A DNA stretch of 64,000 nt from Frederiksenia canicola (GTDB lineage Bacteria > Pseudomonadota > Gammaproteobacteria > Enterobacterales > Pasteurellaceae). The notes beneath the pieces were generated by a model. It was not told the DNA's origin and did no database searches. It was given only the letters and a program-made list of their open reading frames with translations. The DNA is taken from assembly GCF_011455495.1 (NCBI RefSeq), contig NZ_CP015029.1, forward strand, positions 2,072,305 through 2,136,304, in the 5' to 3' direction. Made by a program: the position numbers and the translations under genes. Shown piece after piece: positions 39,313 to 49,169 of this stretch; the first letter of the stretch is position 1; every line of letters begins with the position of its first letter.

Positions 39313-39858
39313 TTATAGCAGCGAGCGGTAATAATCCCACTCAAAATACGGCCCTGGGTCAATTTTACGCCCTGGTGCAATATCTGAATGTCCGACAATG
39401 CGATCAGCGGTAATTTGCGGATAGCATTGCATAATTTGTTGTGTTAGCTGAGCAAGAGTTTGATATTGTGCTGCCGTAAAGGGTTGATTATTCGAGCCTT
39501 CTAGCTCAATGCCAATCGAAAATTCGTTGCATTTTTCCCGCCCTTGAAAATTCGATACGCCTGCATGCCATGCCATTTGGTTGAAATTGACATATTGGGT
39601 GATTTCACCTTGGCGGTTGATTAAACAGTGAGCGGATACCCGTAACTCTTTGATTTCCTCAAAATAGGGGTGAATGGTCGGATCAAGTGTGCCTTGGAAA
39701 AAACGGTCGATAAAGTCCCCGCCAAATTCTTCAGGTGGCAGGCTAATATAGTGGATCACCAGCAACGAAATATCATCCGCATTCGGGCGTGCATTAAAAT
39801 GGGGAGAAAGGACAATGCGTTGGTTTAACCAACCGTCTGTAATCGTCAAATTCTGCAT
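39313..39858 (-). CDS. ampD: 1,6-anhydro-N-acetylmuramyl-L-alanine amidase AmpD
   Basis: AmpD cuts the peptide from anhydromuramyl peptides in the cytoplasm during wall recycling, and loss raises AmpC expression where present. The 181-residue protein has the zinc site: His in LLVIHYISLPP (about 34), and His plus Asp in VGHSDIAPGRKIDPGP (about 153-168). EFSIGIELEG holds the conserved Glu. The 3' end abuts a USS. Confidence 0.96.
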   Translation of the reverse strand: MQNLTITDGWLNQRIVLSPHFNARPNADDISLLVIHYISLPPEEFGGDFIDRFFQGTLDPTIHPYFEEIKELRVSAHCLINRQGEITQYVNFNQMAWHAGVSNFQGREKCNEFSIGIELEGSNNQPFTAAQYQTLAQLTQQIMQCYPQITADRIVGHSDIAPGRKIDPGPYFEWDYYRSLL

Positions 39859-39917
39859 AGGCTAACAGGGCGAAATAAGCTAAAATAGCCGACATTTTAT
39901 AACAAAAGAGAACCAAA

Positions 39918-40757
39918 ATGCTGAGTTATCGCCACAGTTTCCACGCAGGCAATCACGCTGATGTTGTTAAACACATCGTGCTGACCTTGATTTTGACCGC
40001 CCTAAAACAGAAAGAGAAAGGCTTTTTTTATTTAGACACCCATTCAGGCGTCGGGCGTTATAGCCTACTCAGTGCCGAAGCCGAGAAAACCGGCGAATAT
40101 ATCGAAGGCATTGCTCGCCTGTGGGATCGTACTGATTTACCCGAAGAAGTTGCCTTATATATCAATGCGTTGAAAAAAATTAACAAAGGGAAATTGCGTT
40201 TCTACGCTGGCTCACCATTATTGGCTGTGCAGCAACTTCGTCCGCAGGATCGTGCTTTACTCACCGAACTTCACCCGAACGATTTCCCGCTGTTACGCCA
40301 AGAGTTTGCCAAAGTGCCAAATGTGGTCACCAAACGGGAAAATGGTTTCCAGCAACTCAAAGCGGCATTACCGCCCAAAGAAAAGCGTGGCTTGGTGCTG
40401 ATTGACCCGCCTTATGAACTCAAAGACGATTACGAATTAGTGGTGCAAGCGATTGTGGAAGGCTATAAGCGGTTTGCCACAGGCGTATATGCCATTTGGT
40501 ATCCCGTGGTGCTTCGCCAACATACCAAACGCATTGTCAAAGGCTTGGAAGCAACGGGCATTCGCAAAATTCTACAAATTGAACTTGCTGTTCGCCCTGA
40601 TAGCGACCAGCGGGGCATGACTGCCAGTGGTATGATTGTGATCAACCCACCGTGGCAGCTTGAAGGCCAGATGAAAAAGATCCTCCCCTATCTCACTGAT
40701 GTGTTGGTGCCAGAAGGTACAGGAAGCTGGAAAGTAGACTGGATCACACCTGAATAA
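39918..40757 (+). CDS. rlmJ: 23S rRNA (adenine-2030-N6)-methyltransferase RlmJ
   Basis: RlmJ methylates A2030 of 23S rRNA. The 279-residue protein begins LSYRHSFHAGNHADVVKH, the family hallmark, and has the methyltransferase catalytic motif DPPYE (about residue 164) within VLIDPPYELKDDYE. In H. influenzae the homologous gene lies next to the ponA-com region and is sometimes listed with competence genes; here it is about 35 kb from the com operon. Confidence 0.95.
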   Translation: MLSYRHSFHAGNHADVVKHIVLTLILTALKQKEKGFFYLDTHSGVGRYSLLSAEAEKTGEYIEGIARLWDRTDLPEEVALYINALKKINKGKLRFYAGSPLLAVQQLRPQDRALLTELHPNDFPLLRQEFAKVPNVVTKRENGFQQLKAALPPKEKRGLVLIDPPYELKDDYELVVQAIVEGYKRFATGVYAIWYPVVLRQHTKRIVKGLEATGIRKILQIELAVRPDSDQRGMTASGMIVINPPWQLEGQMKKILPYLTDVLVPEGTGSWKVDWITPE

Positions 40758-40812
40758 TCTAAAATACAAGCGGTAAGATCACGTTAACATTTTGCAAATG
40801 AAGGGAAATAAA

Positions 40813-41454
40813 ATGGAACAATACAAACACGACTTTATTGAATTTTGCTTAAGCCGCAATGTACTTAAATTTGGCGAATTTACTTTAAAATCAGGCAGAC
40901 AAAGTCCCTATTTTTTCAATGCAGGGCTGTTCAACACAGGGCGAGATCTCGCCAAACTTGGCGAATATTATGCTCAAGCCATTCAAAACAGCGGCGTGCA
41001 ATTTGATGTGTTGTTCGGACCTGCTTACAAAGGCATTCCGATTGCCACCACGGTTGCCGTTGCCCTTGCAAATCAATTTGATCTGGATAAACCTTGTTGC
41101 TTTAACCGCAAAGAAGCGAAAGATCACGGCGAAGGTGGCAATTTAATTGGTAGTGGCTTATTCGGTAAAATTTTGTTAGTGGACGATGTCATCACCGCGG
41201 GAACCGCTATTCGCGAATCAATGGAAATTATCAACGCCAACCATGCCGAGCTCGCAGGCGTGTTAATTGCGTTAAATCGCAAAGAAAAAGGCAAAGGTGA
41301 ACTTTCCGCTATTCAAGAAGTAGAAAGAGATTACAACTGCCAAGTATTTTCCATTATTGATTTTGACGATTTATTGCAATATCTCGACAAATCGGAACAA
41401 TACACCTCATTTTTACCGAAAATGAAGGAGTATCGAAATTCTTATGGTGTTTAG
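40813..41454 (+). CDS. pyrE: orotate phosphoribosyltransferase
   Basis: PyrE joins orotate to PRPP in pyrimidine synthesis. I choose ATG 40813 ([12 protein letters not shown]), giving 213 residues as in E. coli and an AAGGGA ribosome-binding site upstream; the ATG at 40792 lies in a USS tail. The PRPP loop is [14 protein letters not shown] (about residue 118-131). [13 protein letters not shown] binds orotate. It overlaps the next gene by 11 bases, so the two are probably cotranslated. Confidence 0.97.
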   Translation: MEQYKHDFIEFCLSRNVLKFGEFTLKSGRQSPYFFNAGLFNTGRDLAKLGEYYAQAIQNSGVQFDVLFGPAYKGIPIATTVAVALANQFDLDKPCCFNRKEAKDHGEGGNLIGSGLFGKILLVDDVITAGTAIRESMEIINANHAELAGVLIALNRKEKGKGELSAIQEVERDYNCQVFSIIDFDDLLQYLDKSEQYTSFLPKMKEYRNSYGV

Positions 41455-42184
41455 ATCTTGGCTGGTTGCCACCACATTGCTGCTTTCGCCGTCACTTTTA
41501 GCACAAGAGATAAAAGCACACATTTTACATAAAGTGGCGATTTCATCCGCTGAACTGACTGAAATTTGTCAGCAATTGCCGAAATGTGATCAAGATTCAG
41601 GCGGGCTATTTAAACGAAAATCACCAGAAGAATACTATTTTATTGACGATACCCCACAGCTTGCCTATTTCAAGAAAGATTCAATCTACCAACTCAAGCA
41701 GCGTTGGGATTTTGCCGATTATGTTCACGACAGCAACATTACCCGAGCAGCAAGTGATCCTCGCTTGTATATTCACCCTGTACTTTATCCATTAAGCAAA
41801 GAGCAATGGGCGATAGCCCTTATCAAAGGGGCATCTGATTGGTTTCCGGGCGGTGCTGCTACGGAAGAAAAAGCGGATTTCGTTCAACTCAACGCAGATG
41901 GTAGCTATCAAGTTGCATTAAAAAATATTCCGTTTTATTACGATTTGATAGTAAAAGCCTGCTTTAGGGAAGATGAGACGAAAAACTCACCACATTGCGA
42001 CGACGAAGAAACACAAATACTCAAAATTGCCTACCAAGACATCGGCAAGCCTTATTACCAATGGAAAATGACCTACACTTTCACCGATTGGCCTGCTCAC
42101 ACCCCCAAAAGTAAAGCCACCATTTACCAAGAAAAACAACAAATGATGCCATTTGAATCGCTCAACAAGCGGTCAGTTCCGTGA
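41444..42184 (+). CDS. secreted protein of unknown function, tandem paralogue 1
   Basis: The 246-residue protein has a signal peptide (about 1-20, cleavage near LLAQE) and a soluble mature part with four conserved cysteines (CQQLPKCD and ACF...SPHCDDEE), suggesting two disulfides in the periplasm or outside. I recognise no family. Conserved blocks shared with its neighbour are [17 protein letters not shown], YIxPxLYPL, EEKADxVQLNxDGSYQ and [20 protein letters not shown]. The start overlaps pyrE. The last codons (NKRSVP and stop) are encoded by a USS. Confidence 0.7.
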   Translation: MVFRSWLVATTLLLSPSLLAQEIKAHILHKVAISSAELTEICQQLPKCDQDSGGLFKRKSPEEYYFIDDTPQLAYFKKDSIYQLKQRWDFADYVHDSNITRAASDPRLYIHPVLYPLSKEQWAIALIKGASDWFPGGAATEEKADFVQLNADGSYQVALKNIPFYYDLIVKACFREDETKNSPHCDDEETQILKIAYQDIGKPYYQWKMTYTFTDWPAHTPKSKATIYQEKQQMMPFESLNKRSVP

Positions 42185-42227
42185 AACATTTTGCAAATCC
42201 AAATCTCACATTACGTCTGGAGCTTAT

Positions 42228-42968
42228 ATGATGTTTAAACATTGGGTTATTATCTCTACGCTATTGCTTTCCTCTTCACTCTTCGCCCAAGAAATCAGAT
42301 CCGTGGAATTACGAGAAGTGAGCCTATCTCCCCAAACACTGACTGAAATCTGCCAACAACTTCCACGTTGTGACACGGCATCAGGCACACTTTATGAGCG
42401 ACCTTCACCCACAGAGTACTATTTCATTGATGATCACCTTCAAATTGCACGCTTTACAAAAGAGAAACACTATCAACTCAAACAGTATTGGGATTTTGCT
42501 GATTATGTACACGACAGCGAAATTCTCGAAGGAGCAGATTACAATGTGAAGTTATATATTGAACCCAAACTCTATCCGCTCAATCAAACAAAATGGGGCG
42601 TAGCCCTTGTAAAATATGGTTCTGGCGCTTATTCAGGCGGAGGAATAAGAGAAGAAAAAGCCGACATCGTTCAGCTAAATGAAGATGGCAGCTATCAAAC
42701 TGCCCTTAAAGCCATTCCGTTTTATTACGAATCGCTAATCAGAGCCTGCTTCGGAGAAAAAGATGCCGATTCACCCCACTGCCACGATGAAGAAGAACGC
42801 ACACTGTTGATACAATACCGAGACATCGGTAAACCCTATTACCAATGGGATATGACCTACACTTTCACTGATTGGCCAGCTCACACACCCAAAAGTAAAG
42901 CCACCATTTACCAAGAAAAACAACAAGTTATCCCATTTGAATCGTTCAACAAGCGGTCAGTTCCGTGA
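42228..42968 (+). CDS. secreted protein of unknown function, tandem paralogue 2
   Basis: I choose ATG 42228, five bases after a GGAG, giving 246 residues, exactly the length of its upstream paralogue; the frame is open further back. It has the same signal peptide type (LFAQE), the same four Cys and matching blocks throughout, so it arose by tandem duplication. DNA is nearly identical over the last 90 bases. It too ends NKRSVP within a USS. Function unknown; pyrE and this pair probably form one transcript that ends at the following terminator. Confidence 0.7.
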   Translation: MMFKHWVIISTLLLSSSLFAQEIRSVELREVSLSPQTLTEICQQLPRCDTASGTLYERPSPTEYYFIDDHLQIARFTKEKHYQLKQYWDFADYVHDSEILEGADYNVKLYIEPKLYPLNQTKWGVALVKYGSGAYSGGGIREEKADIVQLNEDGSYQTALKAIPFYYESLIRACFGEKDADSPHCHDEEERTLLIQYRDIGKPYYQWDMTYTFTDWPAHTPKSKATIYQEKQQVIPFESFNKRSVP

Positions 42969-42986
42969 AATATTTTGCAAATTTTA

Positions 42987-43010
42987 GGGCGGTATCTACC
43001 GCCCTTTTTT
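42987..43010 (+). terminator. terminator after the secreted paralogues
   Basis: GGGCGGTA (42987-42994) and TACCGCCC (42997-43004) are followed by TTTTTT, an intrinsic terminator 18 bases after the stop. Confidence 0.9.
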
Positions 43011-44163
43011 ATGGTTTTAGCTGTTGTTCAATGATGCCACCACCAAGACAAACTTCGCCTTGGTAGAACACCGCAGACTGCCCAGGCGTAACAGCAATTT
43101 GTGGTTCATCGAAAATTACACGAATAGTCTCATCATCAATCGGCTGGATCTCGCAAGCAATATCCGCTTGGCGATAACGGGTTTTAACGGTGCAACGCAA
43201 GTTTTCTTTAATTGGCTGGCGATCGACCCAATGAAGTTGGCTGGCAATCAAACCACTTGACAGCAAAGCGGAATTGTCTTGCCCTTGAGCTACGATCAAC
43301 ACGTTATTCACCAAATCTTTTTCCACTACATACCACGCATTTTCGCTCGCCCCTTTCACACCACCAATCCCCAAGCCTTTACGTTGCCCAAGCGTGTGGT
43401 ACATCAGGCCATCGTGACGGCCAATAACTTGTCCATCAACGGTGTGAATCTCCCCTGCTTGGGCAGGCAGATAGCGGGCTAAAAAGTCTTTGAATTTGCG
43501 TTCGCCGATAAAGCAGATACCCGTTGAGTCCTTTTTCTTCGCCGTTGCCAAGCCGAGATCTTCCGCAATAGCTCGCACAATGGGTTTCTCAATTTCACCA
43601 ATGGGGAACAAACTCCGCCCAACTTGCTGCTCACTCAAAGTATATAAGAAATAGCTCTGATCTTTATTACCGTCTAAACCACGTAATAATTTTGGTTGCT
43701 GATCAAACGGTGTGCGGCGAACATAATGCCCTGTGGCAATAAAATCAGCACTCAAATCTTCCGTGGCATATTCCAAGAAAGCTTTGAATTTAATCTCTTT
43801 ATTGCACAAAATATCAGGGTTCGGTGTACGCCCTGCGCTGTATTCCGCCAAAAAATGTTCAAAAACGTTATCCCAATATTCCGCAGCAAAGTTGATTTTA
43901 TGCAACTTAATGCCAAGTCTATCGCACACTGCTTGCGCATCGGCTAAATCTGCTGCTGCAGTGCAGTAGTCTGTATCGTCATCTTCTTCCCAGTTCTTCA
44001 TAAACAAGCCTTCCACTTGGTAGCCCTGTTGCTGAAGAATAAACGCAGAAACGGACGAATCCACCCCACCTGACATCCCGCAGATCACTTTTTTCTTGGC
44101 ATTTTCAGCCAACTGCTCTGCGGTTAATGGACGAAAATGTTTTTCATAAGTGATTGATTTCAT
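43009..44163 (-). CDS. mnmA: tRNA-specific 2-thiouridylase MnmA
   Basis: MnmA adds sulfur to the wobble uridine of Lys, Glu and Gln tRNAs. The 384-residue protein has the ATP-pyrophosphatase loop [12 protein letters not shown] (about 28), the nucleophilic Cys in [12 protein letters not shown] (about 118), and the persulfide Cys in [12 protein letters not shown] (about 215). [15 protein letters not shown] is another family marker. It is 10 bases downstream of the tautomerase-like gene on the same strand. Confidence 0.97.
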   Translation of the reverse strand: MKSITYEKHFRPLTAEQLAENAKKKVICGMSGGVDSSVSAFILQQQGYQVEGLFMKNWEEDDDTDYCTAAADLADAQAVCDRLGIKLHKINFAAEYWDNVFEHFLAEYSAGRTPNPDILCNKEIKFKAFLEYATEDLSADFIATGHYVRRTPFDQQPKLLRGLDGNKDQSYFLYTLSEQQVGRSLFPIGEIEKPIVRAIAEDLGLATAKKKDSTGICFIGERKFKDFLARYLPAQAGEIHTVDGQVIGRHDGLMYHTLGQRKGLGIGGVKGASENAWYVVEKDLVNNVLIVAQGQDNSALLSSGLIASQLHWVDRQPIKENLRCTVKTRYRQADIACEIQPIDDETIRVIFDEPQIAVTPGQSAVFYQGEVCLGGGIIEQQLKP

Positions 44164-44173
44164 TATATTCCTA

Positions 44174-44380
44174 TTATTTCTGCTTACGCCTCTCTATGAC
44201 GGCCTTGCCACCGATGCCCCAATTTTCCATTGGAATCTCGTCGATGACAACCACGGTCGTTTCCGGATTTTTATTCAATACACGTTGCAATAATTCTGTA
44301 ACACCTTGAATTAACGCCGATTTCTGCTCAGTCGTTGGTGCTTCACTTCCACCGGTTACTTTGATATTGACGTAAGGCAT
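44174..44380 (-). CDS. 4-oxalocrotonate tautomerase family protein
   Basis: This 68-residue protein has the tautomerase hallmark: Pro directly after the initiator Met ([11 protein letters not shown]), which becomes the catalytic N-terminal base. [17 protein letters not shown] and [17 protein letters not shown] match the family. Members form hexamers. The natural substrate is unknown. It sits between nqrM and mnmA on the same strand. Confidence 0.88.
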   Translation of the reverse strand: MPYVNIKVTGGSEAPTTEQKSALIQGVTELLQRVLNKNPETTVVVIDEIPMENWGIGGKAVIERRKQK

Positions 44381-44393
44381 CTTGACCTCGTGA

Positions 44394-44651
44394 TTATTTC
44401 ACTTCGTAGAATTGCGGTTCGGCTTTTTTAACAAATTTTTCGCGGTATTCTGCTTGAGCATCCGCATCGCCTGCATCAAGTTTTGCTTGGAGATTATCGC
44501 AAGGCTCTTCACAGTCGCACATTTTTTTCATCCCCAAAGCAGAAATGCCACCGCAGCTACCTTTAATCGTTTTGCCTTTGATGATAAAGCCAATTGACAT
44601 CGCAAAAATCACGGCGATAAAAAAGCCGAAAGTCAGTAAAATGGTTTCCAT
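44394..44651 (-). CDS. nqrM: Na+-NQR maturation factor NqrM
   Basis: NqrM is required to place the iron centre held by Cys residues of NqrD and NqrE in the sodium pump. The 85-residue protein has one N-terminal membrane segment (about 5-25) and the cysteine cluster GSCGG...KKMCDCEEPC (about 33-51), the known family pattern (DUF539). It follows apbE and the nqr genes, as in Vibrio and other Pasteurellaceae. Confidence 0.94.
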   Translation of the reverse strand: METILLTFGFFIAVIFAMSIGFIIKGKTIKGSCGGISALGMKKMCDCEEPCDNLQAKLDAGDADAQAEYREKFVKKAEPQFYEVK

Positions 44652-44733
44652 TTTTTATTCCTAATAAGTTGTTTTCATCATAAACGGTCACTTTTGCAAA
44701 AAAATTGACGAAAGTGACCGCTTGTCGTCGGGA

Positions 44734-45786
44734 TTATTTCGTCAGTTTTTCAAACTCACTCGACATTTTGGTTTCATAATCTTGACCATTTTTAATGATC
44801 ATAAAAATCGCCAATTTCTCACGCTCCGCCACTTCCAGAGCTTTTTCTGGTCCTAACACAAACAAGCCTGTCGATAAACCATCTGCAGTCATTGATGTGT
44901 CTGCAATAACGGTAATCGAAGCTAAATTATGTTGAATCGGCTTGAGCTGTTTAGGATCAATAATATGAGACAAACGATTACCCTGCTCATCTTCAAAATA
45001 ATTGCGATAATTGCCCGATGTGGCAAAGCCTTTGTTATCCAATGGAACAATCGTCTCAACCGCTTGACCTTGAGCAAAAGTTGGTTTCTCAATCGCAATT
45101 TGCCATGGTTTGCCGTGAAGGTTTTTACCTTTACCACGCAGTTCACCACCAATTTCAACTAAATAGTGATGTAAGCCTAAGGTTTCTAAGTGTCTTGCGA
45201 CTTTATCCACCCCAAAGCCTTTGGCAATTGAAGAAAGATCGATGTATAAATTCGGCTCATATTTGATTAAGCCATATTTGTGATCCGATTTTTCGACCGC
45301 TAGTTTCTCAATGCCTACAGACTTAGATCGCTCTGCAATCTGCTCTGCCGTTGGCTCTTTATTTAATCGCTTATCAGGACCGAATCCCCACAAATTCACA
45401 AGCGGCCCAACGGTAATATCCAAAGCACCTTCTGTGATTTTATTTAACCGAATAGCTTCTTCAACAACAAACGCAAAATCAGGCGAAACAGTAAAAAGTG
45501 AATTGACATGATTGTAACCATTAAAGGCTGAAATCTGTGAATCTTTTTGATAAGTTGACATTTGGTTATTCACTTCTTTCAGCACAGCATCAATTTGCTG
45601 TTGAATCTTTTCTGGATTAGGTAAATTATCAACAAGACCATCATCAATATATTTTACATGATAAGTTGTTCCCATTGTCTTACCTTCTAAGGTGACTTGC
45701 CGTGACTCTTTTTCACAAGCTGCCAGCAATAATGCAAATGCAGCAGAAAAAAGCCAAGTGGATAAAATTTTCGTTTTCACAAACAC
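44734..45786 (-). CDS. apbE: FAD:protein FMN transferase ApbE
   Basis: ApbE takes FMN from FAD and attaches it to a threonine in target proteins, here NqrB and NqrC. The 350-residue protein has a lipoprotein signal (LLAAC, about residue 24), and Mg/FAD-site segments GKTMGTTYHVKY, ALDITVGPLVNLWGFGP, IDLSSIAKGFGVD and HIIDPKQLKPIQH. It lies 138 bases after nqrF, behind a USS pair and an AT-rich stem-loop. Confidence 0.95.
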   Translation of the reverse strand: MFVKTKILSTWLFSAAFALLLAACEKESRQVTLEGKTMGTTYHVKYIDDGLVDNLPNPEKIQQQIDAVLKEVNNQMSTYQKDSQISAFNGYNHVNSLFTVSPDFAFVVEEAIRLNKITEGALDITVGPLVNLWGFGPDKRLNKEPTAEQIAERSKSVGIEKLAVEKSDHKYGLIKYEPNLYIDLSSIAKGFGVDKVARHLETLGLHHYLVEIGGELRGKGKNLHGKPWQIAIEKPTFAQGQAVETIVPLDNKGFATSGNYRNYFEDEQGNRLSHIIDPKQLKPIQHNLASITVIADTSMTADGLSTGLFVLGPEKALEVAEREKLAIFMIIKNGQDYETKMSSEFEKLTK

Positions 45787-45802
45787 TCCTTAAGAAAACT
45801 AT

Positions 45803-45847
45803 AAAAAATAAACGAAAAAATAATGGATACATTTTCGTTTATTTTTT
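45803..45847 (-). terminator. AT-rich 16-bp stem-loop between nqrF and apbE
   Basis: AAAAAATAAACGAAAA (45803-45818) pairs with TTTTCGTTTATTTTTT (45832-45847). On the minus strand T6 ends the hairpin. It might partly terminate the nqr transcript before apbE. The stem contains few G-C pairs, so the effect may be weak. Confidence 0.5.
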
Positions 45848-45856
45848 GCTTCAAAT

Positions 45857-45903
45857 ACAAGCGGTCATTTCTTGCAAACGTTTTGCAAAATCTGACCGCT
45901 TGT
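45857..45903. repeat. inverted USS pair after nqrF
   Basis: ACAAGCGGTC (45857-45866) and GACCGCTTGT (45894-45903) face each other, with TTTTGCAAAA in between. It lies just after the nqrF stop and may fold into a hairpin. Confidence 0.85.
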
Positions 45904-45924
45904 TATCAATCTGAGACTGTTAGG

Positions 45925-47157
45925 TTAGCCACCGAAATCATCGAGTAAGATGTTCTCGTCTTCAACACCGAGATCTTTGAGCATCTTAATCACCGATGCG
46001 TTCATAATTGGTGGACCACACATATAGTATTCACAATCTTCAGGAGCTTCGTGATCTTTCAAATAGTTTTCATAAAGCACGTTGTGAATAAAGCCTGTGT
46101 AACCATCCCAGTTATCGCCCGGTTGCGGATCAGAAAGTGCAACGTGCCATACGAAGTTGTCATTTTCAGCGGCTAAGCCGTCAAAGTCTTCAACATAGAA
46201 CATTTCACGTTTTGAACGTGCACCATACCAGAACGACATTTTACGTTTTGATTTCAAGCGTTTGAGCTGATCGAAAATGTGTGAACGCATTGGAGCCATA
46301 CCTGCACCACCACCGATGAAGACCATTTCCGCATCAGTATCTTTTGCAAAGAATTCACCGAATGGCCCAGAAATGGTGACTTTATCACCAGGCTTTAATG
46401 ACCAAATATATGAAGACATTTGACCTGGTGGAACATTTGGATTATTTGGTGGTGGCGTCGCAATACGCACGTTCAACATAATAATGCCTTTCTCTTCAGG
46501 GTAAGATGCCATTGAGTAAGCACGTACAATTGGCTCATCCACTTTTGAAACATAACGCCAAAGATTAAATTTATCCCAATCTTCGTGATATTCTTTGTCG
46601 ATCAGTTCTTTATAATCTTCATAGTTAACCACGTGAGGAGGTGCTTCAATTTGAATATAACCGCCAGCACGGAATGGTACCTCTTCACCTTCTGGAATTT
46701 GCAATTTAAGCTCTTTGATGAAGGTTGCTTTGTTATCGTTAGAGATAACGGTACATTCCCATTTTTTCACACCGAAGATTTCTTCAGGTAATTCGACATC
46801 CATACTGCCTTTTACGTTTACTTGGCAAGCAAGACGATAGCCTTCTTTCGCTTCACGTTTGGTGATGTGGGAAAGTTCTGTTGGTAGGATTTCGCCACCA
46901 CCGCTTTTCACTTTCACTAAGCACTGACCACAAGAACCACCGCCACCACACGCAGAAGAAACGAAGATCCCTTTGCTCGCTAATGCACCCAATAATTTCC
47001 CACCTGCTGGTAAGGTAATTGCTTTACTTGGGTCATCGTTGATGGAGATGGTAATATCGCCTGAATCAACTAACTTGGATTTAGCGAATAGGATAAATAC
47101 TGCAAGGACTAATACCAGGGCAGTAAATACCACAATACCGAAAATAAAATTATCCAT
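45925..47157 (-). CDS. nqrF: Na+-translocating NADH:quinone reductase subunit F
   Basis: NqrF accepts electrons from NADH on FAD and passes them to its 2Fe-2S centre. The 410-residue protein has an N-terminal membrane anchor (about 5-25), the iron-sulfur cysteines C70, C76, C79 and C111 ([15 protein letters not shown]), the FAD motif RAYSMAS (about 210) and the NADH-binding segment [11 protein letters not shown] (about 280). The end LLDDFGG is typical. Last of the six contiguous nqr genes. Confidence 0.98.
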   Translation of the reverse strand: MDNFIFGIVVFTALVLVLAVFILFAKSKLVDSGDITISINDDPSKAITLPAGGKLLGALASKGIFVSSACGGGGSCGQCLVKVKSGGGEILPTELSHITKREAKEGYRLACQVNVKGSMDVELPEEIFGVKKWECTVISNDNKATFIKELKLQIPEGEEVPFRAGGYIQIEAPPHVVNYEDYKELIDKEYHEDWDKFNLWRYVSKVDEPIVRAYSMASYPEEKGIIMLNVRIATPPPNNPNVPPGQMSSYIWSLKPGDKVTISGPFGEFFAKDTDAEMVFIGGGAGMAPMRSHIFDQLKRLKSKRKMSFWYGARSKREMFYVEDFDGLAAENDNFVWHVALSDPQPGDNWDGYTGFIHNVLYENYLKDHEAPEDCEYYMCGPPIMNASVIKMLKDLGVEDENILLDDFGG

Positions 47158-47169
47158 TCGATACGCTCC

Positions 47170-47766
47170 TTATAACTGAATGCCTGAGAAAGACATAAAG
47201 CCAAGTGCCATTAAGCCTGTAGTGATAAAGGTAATCCCTAAACCACGTAAACCTGCTGGAATATCAGAGTATTTCATTTTCTCTGTTAGACCCGCTAATG
47301 CCACAATCGCTAACATCCAACCTGTACCTGCACCAACGCCATAAACTACTGACTCCGCGAAGTTATATTCACGTTGTACCATGAAAGATACACCACCGAA
47401 GATCGCACAGTTTACTGTAATGAGAGGTAAGAAGATCCCTAAAGCACTGTATAAAGCGGGGAAGAACTTATCTAAAATCATCTCAAGCACTTGTACTAAT
47501 GCTGCAATCACACCGATGAAGGTAATGAAGTTTAAGAAAGTTAAGTCTACCCCCTCAATTAATGCATTCTCTTTCAATACATGTGTGTAAACTAATTGGT
47601 TTGCAGGTACCGCAATACCAAGTACCACGATAACGGCAATTCCTAAACCAAATGCGGTTGAAACTTTCTTTGAAACCGCAAGGAATGTACACATACCAAG
47701 GAAGAAAGAAAGTGCCATATTTTCAATAAATACGGACTTAACAAATAGACTAATATAATGTTCCAT
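47170..47766 (-). CDS. nqrE: Na+-NQR subunit E
   Basis: The 198-residue membrane subunit has six hydrophobic helices in the inverted-repeat arrangement of NqrD/NqrE (RnfA-like). The conserved Cys positions appear in [12 protein letters not shown] (about 26) and [10 protein letters not shown] (about 120), which with NqrD bind an iron centre across the membrane. It starts 3 bases after nqrD. Confidence 0.97.
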   Translation of the reverse strand: MEHYISLFVKSVFIENMALSFFLGMCTFLAVSKKVSTAFGLGIAVIVVLGIAVPANQLVYTHVLKENALIEGVDLTFLNFITFIGVIAALVQVLEMILDKFFPALYSALGIFLPLITVNCAIFGGVSFMVQREYNFAESVVYGVGAGTGWMLAIVALAGLTEKMKYSDIPAGLRGLGITFITTGLMALGFMSFSGIQL

Positions 47767-47769
47767 AGA

Positions 47770-48393
47770 CTATTTCTCCACTTGCTCTGGTTTCCATGTT
47801 CTGATTGCCCAGATCACAAAACCAATAATAAAGAATGCACTTGGTGCTAATAAGAATAGACCGTTTGCTTGGTACCAACCACCGTCTTGAACTGTTTGGA
47901 ACACAGTCATGCCAAAGAGCTTACCTGAACCAATCAATTCACGGAAGAAACCAACTACAAGTAACATTGCACCATAACCTAAGCCGTTACCGATACCATC
48001 CACAAAGCTTTCAAGTGGTTTGGATTTCATTGCAAACGCTTCTGCACGTCCCATGACGATACAGTTAGTAATAATCAAACCAACGAATACCGATAATTGT
48101 TTAGAAAGATCATACGCATAAGCACGTAGTAATTGGTCAACTAAGATTACCAATGATGCGATGATCGCCATTTGCACAATAATACGGATGCTGTTTGGAA
48201 TGTAGTTACGGATGCAAGAGATAAAGAAACTTGCAAATCCCGTTACAAAACTTACCGCGATTGCCATTACCACGGCTGTTTCTAATTTAGTCGTTACCGC
48301 TAACGCAGAACAGATACCTAAAATTTGTAACGCAATTGGGTTGTTATCTGCAATTGGAGATAACAATAACTTTTTAAGATTTGAGCCAGCCAT
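47770..48393 (-). CDS. nqrD: Na+-NQR subunit D
   Basis: The 207-residue membrane subunit pairs with NqrE to hold the intramembrane iron. Six hydrophobic helices are visible; Cys residues sit in [12 protein letters not shown] (about 29) and [16 protein letters not shown] (about 112). Its start overlaps the nqrC stop by one base. Confidence 0.97.
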   Translation of the reverse strand: MAGSNLKKLLLSPIADNNPIALQILGICSALAVTTKLETAVVMAIAVSFVTGFASFFISCIRNYIPNSIRIIVQMAIIASLVILVDQLLRAYAYDLSKQLSVFVGLIITNCIVMGRAEAFAMKSKPLESFVDGIGNGLGYGAMLLVVGFFRELIGSGKLFGMTVFQTVQDGGWYQANGLFLLAPSAFFIIGFVIWAIRTWKPEQVEK

Positions 48394-49169
48394 TAGTTAG
48401 CCCCCGCTTTTAATTTTGCTAAATATGGACCAAAGCCGTTAGCACCAAACCAATATTTGAAAGTTCCATCTACGCCATTTGACGTTAAAGTTGCACCAGA
48501 TAAACCATCGATACCATGATCTTTATCTGCTGAAGCACCTTTAGCAATCGTAATTGCTGAATCACCTTTCTCATTTTGTAATTTTTTACCAACGAAATTC
48601 GCCTGCCAACGTGGATTTTCAATCTCACCACCTAAGCCCGGTGTTTCACCGTGATCATAGAAAGTAATACCTTTAATCGTGTTACCATCTGGCTGTACTG
48701 ATACGAAACCATACATTACAGACCACAACCCCGTACCATAAATTGGTAATACAACTTGGCTTAATTGCCCTTCTGCATTTTTCACTAAATATACTTCTGC
48801 ATATTTAGCACGAGCACGTAAACCAGCCTTATCTACTTCTGGTGCAATTACTACGTTTTGTGCTGGATCTTTAGCAGCAGCTTTCGCATCAAAGTTCATT
48901 ACACCTTCAACATATTCGCCAGTTGCTAAATCAACGATTTTCGGCTCAATATTTTTAACGTAAATTTCTTTGATTTGACTTTTCTTCGTATCCGCTTGCA
49001 ATAAGCCTGCCACACTTAGAATGTTTTTCTGTTTATCAAGTTGTTTTTGTTCTTCTTGGGTCGGTTTTAATAATACCGCTGCCCCTGCAACAATTAAAGA
49101 ACAGATTAAACTTAATAACACAACGACGGTGAGTGTTCCGCCAATGCTATCTTTATTAAATTTAGCCAT
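48393..49169 (-). CDS. nqrC: Na+-NQR subunit C (covalent FMN)
   Basis: NqrC has one N-terminal membrane helix (about 12-34) and a periplasmic domain carrying FMN linked to a threonine. The attachment motif is [10 protein letters not shown] (about residue 223), the substrate for ApbE. The 258-residue length fits. It overlaps nqrB by 8 bases and nqrD by one. Confidence 0.97.
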   Translation of the reverse strand: MAKFNKDSIGGTLTVVVLLSLICSLIVAGAAVLLKPTQEEQKQLDKQKNILSVAGLLQADTKKSQIKEIYVKNIEPKIVDLATGEYVEGVMNFDAKAAAKDPAQNVVIAPEVDKAGLRARAKYAEVYLVKNAEGQLSQVVLPIYGTGLWSVMYGFVSVQPDGNTIKGITFYDHGETPGLGGEIENPRWQANFVGKKLQNEKGDSAITIAKGASADKDHGIDGLSGATLTSNGVDGTFKYWFGANGFGPYLAKLKAGAN

